DNA of 64,000 nucleotides from Strigamia acuminata (Eukaryota > Arthropoda > Chilopoda > Geophilomorpha > Linotaeniidae), in assembly GCA_949358305.1 (NCBI GenBank), contig OX442314.1, positions 48,368,581 to 48,432,580 on the forward strand. Direction: 5' to 3'. Below, one piece after another: positions 53,984-64,000 of this stretch (within the stretch, counting starts at the first letter, position 1; every line of letters begins with the position of its first letter). The position numbers and the translations under genes were made by a program. Below the pieces are notes generated by a model, which was not told where the DNA came from, did not search any database, and saw nothing but the letters and a program-made list of their open reading frames with translations.

Positions 53984-54898
53984 GGTCGTTTAAACCCGTT
54001 TGCACAAACTTTTAAACGAGAATCAAGTTTAAAAGCTCGTTTAACCTTCCCATAGCCAAGCCTAGTTTCCACCATTGCTAGCTAAGGTCGGTCAAATCGG
54101 CCTTCTTTTAAAATGCTTCTGCGCATGTGCAGAATCACATTTTTCCTGGTGCAATCGCATTTTTCCTGGTAAAAGCACATGTTTTAGGACTAATTTTAAT
54201 ACGCCACCTAGTGCAAACAGATGGCAAAGCAGTGTTCGGCGCTCCCATTAAGGGTGTTTTATGTTATAAATATTAAATTATCTTAATAATAATTGAAAAA
54301 CTATTTGTATTTAGACATTATAAAATAAGAAAAAAAAGTTTTTGAGGAATACAACTTAACCTCATTAATTAATTATCAGAAAAAAAAGAATTACAGTGAT
54401 TTTTCCCCTTCTGTAATTTTTTTGACCTACCATGGCTATGGGAAGGTTAAATTGGTTTAAATTGGTAATTGAAGTGTTTTATTTTATTTTTTTTGATATA
54501 TATATATATATATTCCGTATCAAAATTTTTTTTAGTTCTACATTAACCGAAGTATCCTTGGTAATAGCGGCACTGTAGAATTGGGCATCTTGATTTTGAT
54601 CGGAGTTTTCACCTTGTCATTTATTTGCAAATTATTAATCGTAAGTTTTTTTTGTCATGTACCGATTTTTCAAACGAAAATAATTTTTTTCAGATTCGGA
54701 CACGATGGATTAGAGCAATTATTACTACCGTTATTTGCTGTGGAATCACAGTGGTGATATTCGTGGTAAGTTTATTTTTTATTAGGCGCATTCAATTTAT
54801 CAAGTGTATAGCAAGAGAAGATTCTTTTAATTCCAAACGTGTCGCTCACTCATAATTCAATTATTATGTCAAGTGTGACGTTTTGTATGCTGTAGTGA
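53984..54898 (+). CDS. Copy B: exon pair of an unidentified membrane protein (partial)
   Basis: Two exons with good signals: 54536-54640 (105 bp, after a T-rich tract and AG, before GTAAGT) and 54694-54765 (72 bp, AG before, GTAAGT after). Both are open in the joining frame. The first encodes a polar start (FYINRSILGNSGTVE), then a hydrophobic run LGILILIGVFTLSFI. The second encodes IRTRWIRA, then IITTVICCGITVVIFV. That makes two membrane segments separated by a short basic loop. I do not recognise the family. Copy A at 48972-51530 is a decayed duplicate. A piggyBac-like MITE sits in the upstream intron of this copy. Further exons were not identified. Confidence 0.5.
54041..54450. mobile_element. 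piggyBac-like MITE with TTAA duplication
   Basis: The element is 54045-54446 (402 bp), with ends CCTTCCCATAGCCA and TGGCTATGGGAAGG and TTAA on both sides. Copy A has a single uninterrupted TTTAAATTGG at the same place (near 49033), an empty site. TTAA duplication and CC-starting ends are the piggyBac hallmark. Confidence 0.88.
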
Positions 54899-54904
54899 TT
54901 TATA

Positions 54905-55772
54905 TTTAGATTTTAGATTACTTTTATACTGTTTTGAAGTATATAAAAACTTCAAATAACTTTGTTCTGTATTATATTTTATATTGCAGGCAACCATAAT
55001 AAAAAATAAGAAGATTTAACTAAAATTATATAAAAATGAGGGTTAACAATTACAAAAAAATTGTAATTTTTACAAATGTGGGCTTACAATAGAAAGAGGA
55101 TTGTAAATGCCACATTTATATGAAAATGTGGGCTTACAATACAAGGAAAATTGTAAATGCCACATTTATATGAAAATGTGGGCTTACAATACAAGGAAAA
55201 TTGTAAACACCACATTTATGTGAAAATGTGGGCTTACAATACAAAAATTAAATGCAAAAATGAAGAGAATTAAACACAAAAGAAATAACATAAATATCTG
55301 CTGCCCTAATTGACCAGAGCTCTCTTTGGTTCCACCGAAACAAAGTTATGTCATCAGCTTTGCCAGGGGTGACCGCGAGGAGGTAGAGAGTTGGATTTTA
55401 CACCCCCGAAAATTAACTTGCCGAAAATTTGTAGTTTTATCAATAAATACTTCGTCCAGCTAACACTCTTCCATTAATTCAAATCAATACACCAACCTTA
55501 ACAAATTCGACATGTCAAATAATATCCTACGCAAATTGCAATTATGGTGAAAAATTTCAGCTTTGGTCTTTAAAACATTTCACAAACAAGCGGCTACTTA
55601 ACTACCAAGAAACAATTCACACAATTAATGGTAAAAATCTATCGAAAATTCGAAATACACAAAGAAATCCAACGCGGTGTGCCGGAGTGCTTCCATTCTC
55701 TACATCACGAAGGCGGTGTTCACGGGGTTCACATCGCGACAACACGGATTGCGACTCAAAGCAGAACCATTC
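54905..55772. repeat. Dispersed repeat R3, copy 3
   Basis: Colinear with copy 1 (13552-14380). It has three to four minisatellite units at about 55070-55240, the core at 55312-55407, and a tail ending TGTGCCGGAGTGCTTCCATT plus about 90 bp. It begins within a few bases of the end of copy B. Confidence 0.75.
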
Positions 55773-56154
55773 CTTAAACTTTTGTATTTTCAGTCTCTCT
55801 TCGATGAAATAAATTCAAGCAGGAAAATTTTCTTTAATAATTCACACAAACAAAAAAGAAATAATTATCAATTAATTTTTATTTATACTCGCGTCAGCAT
55901 GAATTTCCACGTTTTCCCTACAGCCGAAAGCTACCATAACTAAAATGAGGTTTCACGAAAACGTGAAACACAAAAAATAAATCATAGGCAAGAAGGAATC
56001 GCAGATAGAGTTAGTTTATTACAACACAACACAAATAAAATAATACAATTAAAAAATTCCAAAAAATGATGATTAAATTGCAACCGAGTTCGTAATTTAT
56101 TTATTCTGTTGATCTTTCTGAAACTACTACATTTTCACCCAATTATTAGTAATA
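55773..56154. other. No gene seen
   Basis: AT-rich, no recognised feature. Confidence 0.5.
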
Positions 56155-56268
56155 ATTAAGTATCACAAATGCTGTTCCGTAGTGTGGGCCAGCGCGATTT
56201 GACATAATAAGTTTTTACGTCAAATCGCGCTGGCCCACACTAAAGAACAGCATTTGTGACACTTAAAA
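56155..56268. mobile_element. Palindromic MITE
   Basis: Arms of about 50 bp are near-perfect inverted copies sharing GTGTGGGCCAGCGCGATTTG. The ends are TTAAGTATCAC and GTGACACTTAA. It lies about 480 bp upstream of the Argonaute start codon. Confidence 0.8.
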
Positions 56269-56744
56269 AGGCGATCTTGACCTTTTAATAAACCAAAGTC
56301 AATTAGTTTCATTAAATAATTCATATCATACATAATTAAAACAATAAAAAAGAAATAATAAATTCAGATAAATTCCCCTTTTGATCTGAAAATTAAATAA
56401 AAACACACTTGGAGGTCAAAATTGATCCTAGGTTGGGGCTGAGAGGGTTAAAGTCTCCATTTCAGATGGAGACCCCAAGCTGACCACAGAATGCTGCTTC
56501 ACCCTTACGCATTACTCATTCCTGGTTTGTATCTGTAATCTCATTGGTCCGGAGCCTTCTATCGCCAAGCGCTTTTCTTTGTCACGTGGTAAAGGGGAAT
56601 CCCCTGCATGCTTTCGTGTATTCGTGGACGGACCTTCGTAAACATTCACTTCGTCGTCGTTTGTTCCACTTTCCGTCTGCCTTACGTTAATCAGCGAATC
56701 ACGAAACTGTAATCATTGCGATCGGCGCGAACTGACGAGTCGTG
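56269..56744 (+). promoter_or_regulatory. Argonaute upstream region
   Basis: Becomes GC-richer toward the start codon; it presumably holds the promoter and 5' UTR. No TATA box close to the start was found. No coding sequence is seen. Confidence 0.4.
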
Positions 56745-59700
56745 ATGGGGAAAAAGAAGGGAAAAAAAGGCGCGTCGAAGGCGCCGCAAACCGAGCAGAC
56801 CGAACCGGGTAAGCAATAGTGGAAAACAGACGCTTAAAATGGCGACGTTGGATTATTCTAATTACTTTCGTCTCAAGTTACCGCAGCAACAGCTTCGCAA
56901 CCCCCACCATCACCGCCGACTGACATCGCGGAAGGCGCGACGGCATCGTCGTCACAACAAGTCGGAGGAGACGAAGTTCAACCGCCGTCCGCCGGAGGTG
57001 GCGATCGCGGCCGCGGTCGAGGTCGAGGCCGCGGACAACCTGTCCAGCAGCCGGAGCCGGCCAGAGGACTCTCACTGCCGCAGCAATCGTTGCCGGTACA
57101 GCAGAAGCAAAAGCAGGCGCAGGCGCCGAGGCAACAGGCGGGATCGGACGCGAAACCGAAGAAAGAGCTTCTGTTGCCGAGCTTGGCGTCTCAGCTGTCG
57201 GATTCGGGAATGCAACCGCCGCGTCGGCCGAATTTTGGAAAACGTGGCATTCCGATCAAGTTGCGCGTTAATCATTTCGCGGTTAAGATCGATCCTAACA
57301 TGAAAATACATCATTACGACGTGCAAATTCGGCCCGAAATGAAAGCAAACAAGGGTTTAAAAAGGTGTTATTAAGTAGATAAAATGGATGAAAAGTTTAT
57401 TAATTTATTTCTGTATTTTTCTCTTAGGAAAATCGTTGAGACTGTCGTGTCGTCGTTTTCCGCGGTGTTTGGTAAAGCTCGATGCGTGTTCGACGGAGAG
57501 AAAAACATGTACACCAACAACCTAGTCGACGTTGGCCGGACTGGGGTATTTAACCAATTTTAATTAATGAATTAATGATTGTAACTTTTACTGTAGAAGA
57601 CCTTCGAAGTGAATTTGGCTGCGAAAGACGAAAAGGAGAGAATTTTTACGGTGGAAGTGAAGAAAGTGGCGGAGATTTTGTTGAGGGATTTGCAAAACTT
57701 CTTGGACGGACTGCAGAGAGATATACCTCAGCACGCAATACAAGCGCTCGACGTGGTATTTCGCCACTTGCCTTCGTCCAAGTACACACACAATTAGAGA
57801 GTTTGCGGGATGCATTTTTTCCTTATTTTTCTCTACATTACACTATTTTAGCGCCATATCGTAAGGGAAAAATCTTTAGTGTATCGTTTTCAACACTAAA
57901 TTAAAATATAGCGCAGCCAATGAGAATTGAGAACACTATATTGTTAGCTCTGCCCATTGCAAATGGCGATTATTTTGTTGTCTCGATCAAACACATCAAT
58001 CATAGGTATGTAGATTGAATTTTAAGTGAGCCCCAAAATTGAATTTTAGGCCCAAAACCATACTTTATAGGCATAATAATGGAATTTTATGCAGAAATTT
58101 GCACATTTACGCCCCAAATTAAATTTTTAGGCCCAAAATTACTAACTGTCAGTAGTTGGCTGAAATAGTGTAGTGATAAGGGAAAAGTGCAGTCTGCAAA
58201 AACTTAATTTATCATTTTTCCCTTACGCTATTTTTATACCGTATAGTGTTTAACTTTAAGGGAAAAATGCATCCCGCAAACTCTCTAGTGTTATTTAGAC
58301 TTTGACCGATATCGATATTTTACAGTATCGCCGATACCGATAAACGTGGCAATATCGGTATCGGCCACGCAAATAAATATCGGCCGTCTAGTCTAGTGTT
58401 ATTTAATTATTTATTTATCGATTGATTTGTTTGTCGCCAAAAGCTTCATCACGATTGGACGCTCCATATTCCCGGACGAACGGAGTGGATTCGACCTCGG
58501 TGCGGGCGTCGAGATGTGGCGCGGTTATTACCAGAGTCTGAGACCGGGACTGTGGAAACAGTTGCAGTTAAATTTAGATGGTTAGCAGAATTAATTTAAA
58601 AATAATTTAAAAAAAAATAAAAAATTTATCTATATTGTACGATTTCAGTTTCAAATAGAACTTTTTACAAAGGACAACCTGTGTTGGATTTTGCGGCTGA
58701 ATTTCATCGGTGTCGGGTCCCCGAGCTGTCGGGAGTGCGCAGTTGGGAGGAGTTCGCGAAAGAAATAAAAGGAATTCAAGTGCAAGTGACTCACACGCTC
58801 AATCCGAGGAAGTATAAGATCATCGGTTTGGCGAAACCGGCCGAATTACTAACGTACGTAGACGTGCGACGTATTAGGTGTCTGGTTCTAATGTCGCGCT
58901 TCTTTTCCTCAGGTTTCCGCTGGAGCAGGACGGAACGACGGTCCAATGTACGGTTGCTAAGTTTTTTGCCAACACGCACCGGCGACCGCTGCAGTAATTT
59001 ATTAGATTGTATTTATTGACTCCCTATTTTGATTTTAAGAAACACCTACCGTATATTCTCGTGCATAAGCCGACCCGTTTATAGGCCAACCTCCCATTCT
59101 GAGGCACCATTTAGCTAATAAATGGTGTATGCGAGTATAAACTGAGTACGTCAAAATGTTGAGAAATTTAGTCGAAAATTGATGAAATTGACCACAATTA
59201 AGTTGAAAATTGATGAAATTGACTACAATTTAGTCGAAAATTGATGAAATTGACTACAATTTAGTCGAAAATTGATGAAATTGACTACAATTTAGTCGAA
59301 AATTGATGAAATTGACTACAATTTAGTCGAAAATTGATGAAATTGACTACAATTTAGTCGAAAATTGATGAAATTGACTACAATTTAGTCGAAAATTGAT
59401 GAAATTGACTGATTATTGGATAGTTGGTCTTATATACAATACAAAATGTAATGAACGTAGCACTTACGTTATATATATTTTTTATAATACGCACTTATAA
59501 GCCAACCCTCCCCCCCAATTAGAGGTCCAAATTTCGGAATAAATTTTTCTGCTTATACACCAGGATATACGGTAAATTAATTAATATTACACACATTTGT
59601 TTTCTCACCAAATTATTAGTTCTACTCCCCATTTTCAGTGATTGAACGCTTTCAGCACGTTATTACGTCGTTAGAACGTCGTTTTTAGAAAGTCCCAATT

Positions 59701-61358
59701 GGGCATAAACGCAAACCGGATTGGCCAGCTAAGGCCGCACCGGCGTTGCAAATGTAAAACCGGTAATATTTGACGTTTGGTGGAAAAAAAAACGAAAATA
59801 TGTGGAAATATATAATTTTGGGGGGTTTTTCACTGATTTTGGGGTGTCAATAATATATCCCCATTTATTACTGGTGATTTATTAGTGGTAAATTTTTTTA
59901 TTAAATTTTTTTGTTAGATATTCCAGGTTACCGTGTCTTCAGGCACAACCTGCGGACAAACATCGATATCTACCGATGGAAGTTTGCCGAATTCCGACTG
60001 GACAGCAAACCAAGAAGATATCGCCTTACCAAACCGAACAAATGATAAGAGTGCGTAGTATGCTTTTGAAAACCGCAAGATAGATACCGGCATTTTATAG
60101 ATTTATTATTTTTTATTTAGAATACAGCAGTCGCGGCACCGCAGAGACAGCGCGACATCAACAAGTTGGTGCACAGTGCGAAACTAAACGAAGATCCAAA
60201 CGTTCGCGGTTTTGGCATGTCGGTCAGCGATCAGATGATGCTGATCGACGGTCGAATTCTTCCACCGCCGCCTCTTAATCTTGGATCCGGAGGGGTAATG
60301 CGTCTTTCTTACGTACTGTATTACCTCACATTAAGCGGCATGCCGTTGGGCATGGGTTTTTAGCAGGTTTTCAAAATTTTGTTCAAAAAGTGTATACCGG
60401 CATGCCGGTTTAAAACAAAATATGTCGGTATAAATAATAATCCTTTTTTTCTTGTTTTTTTATAAAGAGCCAGATGAATAATTATATTGGATTTTGGGTC
60501 TGAAATTTGAGTTTTATTGATATTCTGAAGATTATTACTAAAATTTGGAAAAATTTATACAAATTTGGATATCTAAAAATGTATATTTTGGTTGTTTTGG
60601 CTAAATTATTTAAAAAAAAATTCGTCCTCACTTACACCGGCTTGAGGTTAAAAACGGCGTTTATCGGCATGCGGGTATAACTCGCACTATACCGGCATGC
60701 GGTTTAATGTGAGGTAATACAGTATGAGTTTATGACAATAATGATGGATGATGTCGGTAGGTTGTGAACCCCCGTTTGGGCGTGTGGGACATGCGTCAAC
60801 AACATTTTTTCCAATCGGTAAACATTGACTATTGGGGCGTGATCAACGTCACCCGGCTTCAAGATCAACAAGTCAAGTGATATATATTTTAAGGTTTTTA
60901 ATATTTTCTATTTTCTATTTTCTATTGTCTATTTCAAGAGCTTTCTGCAACGCTTTGTGCAACACTGCTCGCGACACAGGCATCACGATGAGGCCCGAGT
61001 ACTTCGTCAAGCACATGAATGCACGCGACGACCGATTTCTGACCAACATGTTCGCCGATCTAAAATGGGCACAGCCTCAACTGAAATTGATCGTGGTCAT
61101 GTTGCCGGGGAAAACGCCGCTGTACGGTCTGTATTTCATTTCGCTTCATATCTTTCATCTTATTTTATCTTATTTTGTGTAGCCGAAATCAAAAGAATCG
61201 GGGACACGGAGCAAGGTGTGATAACCCAGTGCGTTCAGATGAAAAACGTGGACAAATGCAACCCGGCCACGCTCACCAATATATTGATGAAAATCAATGC
61301 CAAGCTGGGAGGGGTGAATAGTATTTTGCAAAAAACAACCAGGTAATTAATGTTCCTG

Positions 61359-61390
<32 letters not shown>

Positions 61391-62751
61391 CGTTCCAGAT
61401 CGGAAGTGTTTAGGGAACCTGTGATAATTTTGGGCGCGGATGTGACTCATCCCGCCGCTGGCGAGACAAAAAAACCGTCGATCGCCGCCATCGTCGCCAG
61501 CATGGACGGGAACGCGCAAACTTATGCGGCCAGAGTGTGCGTTCAAGAACATCGCAAGGAAGTGATCGTCGATTTGAAAGCGCAAGTGCACGATTTGCTC
61601 TTGACGTTTAAACGGAGAACCCGCTTTGAACCGAAACGCATCATATTCTATCGAGACGGCGTGGGCGAAGGCCAGTTCCAGGAAGTATGTTTAATTGTTT
61701 AACCAAGATTTAAGTTTAGGTTTGAGCAAGAAATTTGCTAGAAATTAGGGTTTCTCCAAATCGGGACAAAACCGGTATTTGTCGGTATTCGGTATTCAAT
61801 ATTCAAAAAAACCGGTAAACCGGTATTTGTCGGTAATGAAGTAAAATAAATATCTACAATGTTAAATATTTTTATTTTAATCGTAAAGTTTTAATTGTAA
61901 TTTTTTTTTTTAAATATTATTTTGAATGGGTTGTTGCAGTTTGATGAATGTGAGGTGGTTATGTTATCAGGTGTTTGTTTTATTAGTTGAAATTAAATTT
62001 TCTTTTTTAAATTGATAAATTGAGAATTTATAAGATTATTACTATTATTATTATTATTAGGTATTTTTTATGTTAGAAAAATCGATATATTCTCATTGTT
62101 ATGTGGAAAAAAACTACCGGTAGAGAATCCCTACTAGTAATCGTTTTATGATTCGTTGGCGACAGGTTTTGCATCACGAGCTGGTCGCCATCCGAGGCGC
62201 CTGCAGCAGTCTCCATCCGGACTACAAACCGGCCATCACGTTTTTGGTGGTGCAGAAAAGGCACCACACGCGCATCTTTTGCGAAGACTCGCGCCAAGCC
62301 GTGGGCAGGAGTCAGAACGTGCCGCCTGGCACGACCGTCGACACCGTCATCACGCACCCGATCGAAAATGATTTTTTCCTCTGCAGTCACCAGGGAATCC
62401 AGGGCACTAGCCGGCCGACGCACTACCACATGCTTTGGGACGACAACGACTTCACGGCCGATCAATTGCACCAACTCACTTACGAGTTGTGCCACACGTA
62501 CGCGCGATGCACCCGTTCTGTCTCCATTCCCGCTCCGGCTTATTACGCGCACCTGGTCGCTTTCAGAGCTCGCTACCACCTCGAGCAGTTGCAGAGAAGG
62601 TTAGATTTCACTTTTACTTTATTATTTACTTTTAATATTTAATATTCTCTCTCCTAGAATGGATAGGGGCGAAGATACTGAGCGATTATTCGAATTGATG
62701 CAGCGAGCAGTCAACATTCACGACGACACCGGTTCAATGTATTTCGTCTAA
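56745..62751 (+). CDS. AGO2: Argonaute-2-type slicer, 15 exons, 953 aa
   Basis: Exons: 56745-56808, 56878-57364, 57428-57545, 57597-57781, 58444-58580, 58649-58853, 58913-58993, 59918-60050, 60121-60294, 60761-60876, 60939-61126, 61183-61342, 61399-61684, 62166-62599, 62658-62751. They sum to 2862 nt and join without a frame break, all at GT-AG. Start MGKKKGKKG, then a Gln/Pro-rich tail with an RGRGRGRG stretch (~65-75). N domain from RPNFGKRG (~138), PAZ ~335-445 (YSRLPCLQ), MID, then PIWI. Catalytic residues D697 (GADVTHP), E737 (EHRKE), D769 (YRDGVGEG) and H907 (AYYAHLVAF) match the D-E-D-H spacing of active slicers. The basic start, low-complexity tail and diverged PAZ-MID favour the siRNA-class AGO2 over miRNA-class AGO1; that subclass is inferred. 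It would cleave siRNA-guided viral and transposon RNA in the cytoplasm. Confidence 0.95.
57795..58287. mobile_element. TA-flanked MITE in Argonaute intron 4
   Basis: Ends TAGAGAGTTTGCGGGATGCA and its inverted copy TGCATCCCGCAAACTCTCTA. It starts 13 bp after the exon 4 donor. Interior fragments of the arms recur (GTAAGGGAAAAAT), and GGCCCAAAA-type words repeat. No coding capacity. Confidence 0.85.
58286..58405. mobile_element. Short insertion with 12-bp direct flanks in intron 4
   Basis: TAGTGTTATTTA occurs at 58286-58297 and 58394-58405. The 96 bp between are rich in ATCGGTATCGGCC-like palindromic words. Probably a tiny transposon, class unclear. Confidence 0.55.
59047..59574. mobile_element. 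MITE with internal minisatellite in Argonaute intron 7
   Basis: Ends TACCGTATATTCTCGTGCAT and, reversed, TACCGTATATCCTGGTGTAT, each followed by AAGC. TA target type. Most of the interior is a 31-bp tandem array (59170-59418). Confidence 0.85.
59170..59418. repeat. 31-bp minisatellite, about 8 copies
   Basis: The unit contains TAGTCGAAAATTGATGAAAT and TGACTACAATT. The first two copies are diverged (ACCACAATTAAGTTG), and the rest are nearly identical. Confidence 0.95.
60314..60724. mobile_element. TA-flanked MITE in Argonaute intron 9
   Basis: Ends TACTGTATTACCTCACATTA and its inverted copy TAATGTGAGGTAATACAGTA. Subterminal GCGGCATGCCG-like palindromes recur at both sides. No coding capacity. 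Confidence 0.88.
61738..62141. mobile_element. hAT-like MITE in Argonaute intron 13
   Basis: The element is 61746-62133, with ends TAGGGTTTCTCC and GAGAATCCCTA. It is flanked by 8-bp repeats CTAGAAAT (61738-61745) and CTAGTAAT (62134-62141), one mismatch. The interior has repeated ACCGGTATTTGTCGGTA words. Confidence 0.75.
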
Positions 62752-63517
62752 TAGTGGGAATAAATAAATAAATACATAAATAAATTTTTTAATGAATAAA
62801 AATATGAAATTATATTATTTTTACACTATTTTCACTTATTTATTACACTAAAAAATTCATACACATCGAGGACTGGTTTAGGTTAGGTAGAAACAAATAA
62901 AACAAGAAAATTCCTTTTTGTAAAAAGGCTTTTACGCTCACTGTAAACAAAATTAGATTTTCGTTCATAAAATATTTTGGAAATATAACTGAAATGTAAA
63001 ATTTCCAAACCCAGTTATATTTCCGAATTGTACACACCATCAAATTTCGAATGACTTTCCAACACTGAATGCAACTGTTTCCAAACGACTTTTCGTAGCA
63101 TGATATAAGTTATTACATTTCCAAACAGTTAAACACATATTTCTCAACCAGTAAACTTCAGATTTCCCAATGTAAAATATGAGTTTCCCTTCAGTAAATA
63201 ACAACTTTCCAAATATAAAATTTGATATTTCTTTTTTAATAAAAATTATAAATAAGTTAAATCTCCAAAATAAATTTCATAAAAGTAAATTCCTAGAAAT
63301 TTCCATAAAAACTCAATACATCCTGAAAATATGCAGAGGATTTATTTCTAAATCCTGAATCCTAAAGCCAGCCAATGAGAAGGCAGCGCTCCATTACAAG
63401 CAACACATAAATGATAATACGAGAAAAACAAGAATGATAATATTAAACTTTATTAAAAATTGTAATTTATTTTAATAGATTAACAATTTGCCTAAATATT
63501 ATAATTGATCATTATTG
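62752..63517. other. Argonaute 3' UTR and convergent intergenic spacer
   Basis: Several overlapping AATAAA signals occur at 62759-62805, just after the Argonaute stop. No gene follows. At 62990-63240 a loose series of TTTCCAAA/TTTCCCAA words spaced about 20-30 bp apart may be a worn satellite. Confidence 0.55.
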
Positions 63518-64000
63518 TCACCTACAACCGAGTTGTAAACTAACAAGCAAAAGCGCCAGAAATAGTTTGAGGTTTATTTCCAACGGCACGACAACCGAAA
63601 GCGTTGTAAGCGATCGACAAGATGCGGCAAATCCCTTGTGAATTGCTCCATCGGTTGCGATAGTATTCAAACACAACGTATATTTCATCTCAACGCTTAA
63701 TCCATTCACCACTTGTTCCCTCGTATCATACGGTATGTCCACTCTCTGCACCAAGCTATTGTTCAACTGTTCACGCAAACTCAACCGGAATCCTCCAACA
63801 TCGTCCGTCGTAACTACCACCCACGTCACCCGCACCGAGTTTTTATGCAGTTTATTCACTGAGAGAATTTTTACGTGAGAATTCAATGGATACAATATCT
63901 TCCAAGGTTCGTTCCCATCGCAGACAAATTCCTCCTGCGAAAGTCGGGCGACCGAAGCATTGCTCAAACCCAGTGGCGATGCGCATTTCACATCGTCCCA
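63518..64000 (-). CDS. LRR cell-surface protein, last exon (partial)
   Basis: The minus-strand frame enters from beyond the window edge and ends at 63518. It begins in an LRR C-terminal cap (KCASPLGLSNASVARLSQEEFVCDGN; conserved Cys residues and the LSQEEFVC string). It continues with a domain of about 90 residues like fibronectin type III (VRVTWVVVTTDDVGGFRLSLRE, then LSVEMKYTLCLNTIA) and finishes with a hydrophobic tail (INLKLFLALLLVSLQLGCR) with no long cytoplasmic part, which suggests a GPI-anchor signal or a terminal membrane helix. Such proteins act in adhesion or neural guidance; the exact family cannot be told from this exon. It is convergent with the Argonaute gene. Confidence 0.75.
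   Translation of the reverse strand, partial: WDDVKCASPLGLSNASVARLSQEEFVCDGNEPWKILYPLNSHVKILSVNKLHKNSVRVTWVVVTTDDVGGFRLSLREQLNNSLVQRVDIPYDTREQVVNGLSVEMKYTLCLNTIATDGAIHKGFAASCRSLTTLSVVVPLEINLKLFLALLLVSLQLGCR

Noticed and set aside
59170-59418. Regularly spaced repeats in the Argonaute intron as a regulatory array
   Set aside because: They are a simple 31-bp tandem expansion inside a MITE, with no evidence of a role.

Overview
The window is nuclear DNA of an invertebrate animal, most likely an arthropod. The reasons are a 15-exon Argonaute-2-type gene with canonical GT-AG introns, a probable degenerin/ENaC-type channel fragment, a leucine-rich-repeat surface protein, and a mix of copia, gypsy, BEL/Pao, Merlin, PIF/Harbinger-like, MULE, hAT, Tc1/mariner and piggyBac-like elements. 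The species is not identified.

Host genes are few. On the minus strand near the left edge lie three exons of a probable DEG/ENaC channel gene (2817-3563). At the right edge lies a complete Argonaute gene (56745-62751, plus strand). Its 15 exons sum to 2862 nt, coding for 953 aa, with a full Asp-Glu-Asp-His slicer tetrad. It is followed convergently by the last exon of an LRR plus FN3-like membrane or GPI-anchored protein (63518-64000, minus, continuing past the edge). A duplicated exon pair coding for membrane-spanning segments lies at 49.1-51.4 kb (broken copy) and 54.5-54.8 kb (open copy).

The centre, 17741-46657, is one nested stack of insertions. A palindromic TA-flanked mariner-like element was split by a minus-strand gypsy element (18035-46191; 251-bp LTRs, 4-bp target duplication). 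The integrase gene of that gypsy element was split by a 3'-truncated minus-strand copia element (about 18980-36262). That copia was split by a plus-strand gypsy element (19487-32016; identical 216-bp LTRs, target duplication CCAAC). The end of this second gypsy polyprotein was split by a complete minus-strand copia element (24992-31652; identical 553-bp LTRs, target duplication TGTTG). The outer gypsy element also carries a 124-bp hAT hairpin element and, in gag, a 5.3-kb block containing a Merlin transposase.

The flanks hold older and smaller elements. At 1.5-9.9 kb there is a hAT with a nested hairpin MITE, a MULE relic with arrays of a GCGTCGC motif, a second element with arrays of TTCGCCATTGG, and BEL and gypsy fragments. 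At 13.5-16.6 kb there is a copy of a three-copy dispersed repeat and a THAP-containing PIF/Harbinger-type transposase relic. At 48-56 kb there is a Tc1-MULE chimera, a MULE with C/G-rich inverted repeats, a piggyBac-like MITE and more MITEs. Introns of the Argonaute gene carry at least four further insertions.

Taken together this is a retroelement-dense region next to the gene for the slicer that would use small RNAs from such elements. The most unusual signals are the depth and apparent youth of the nest, a covarying hairpin with a palindromic tip in the leaders of both copia families, and paralogous empty sites that fix several insertion boundaries to the base.
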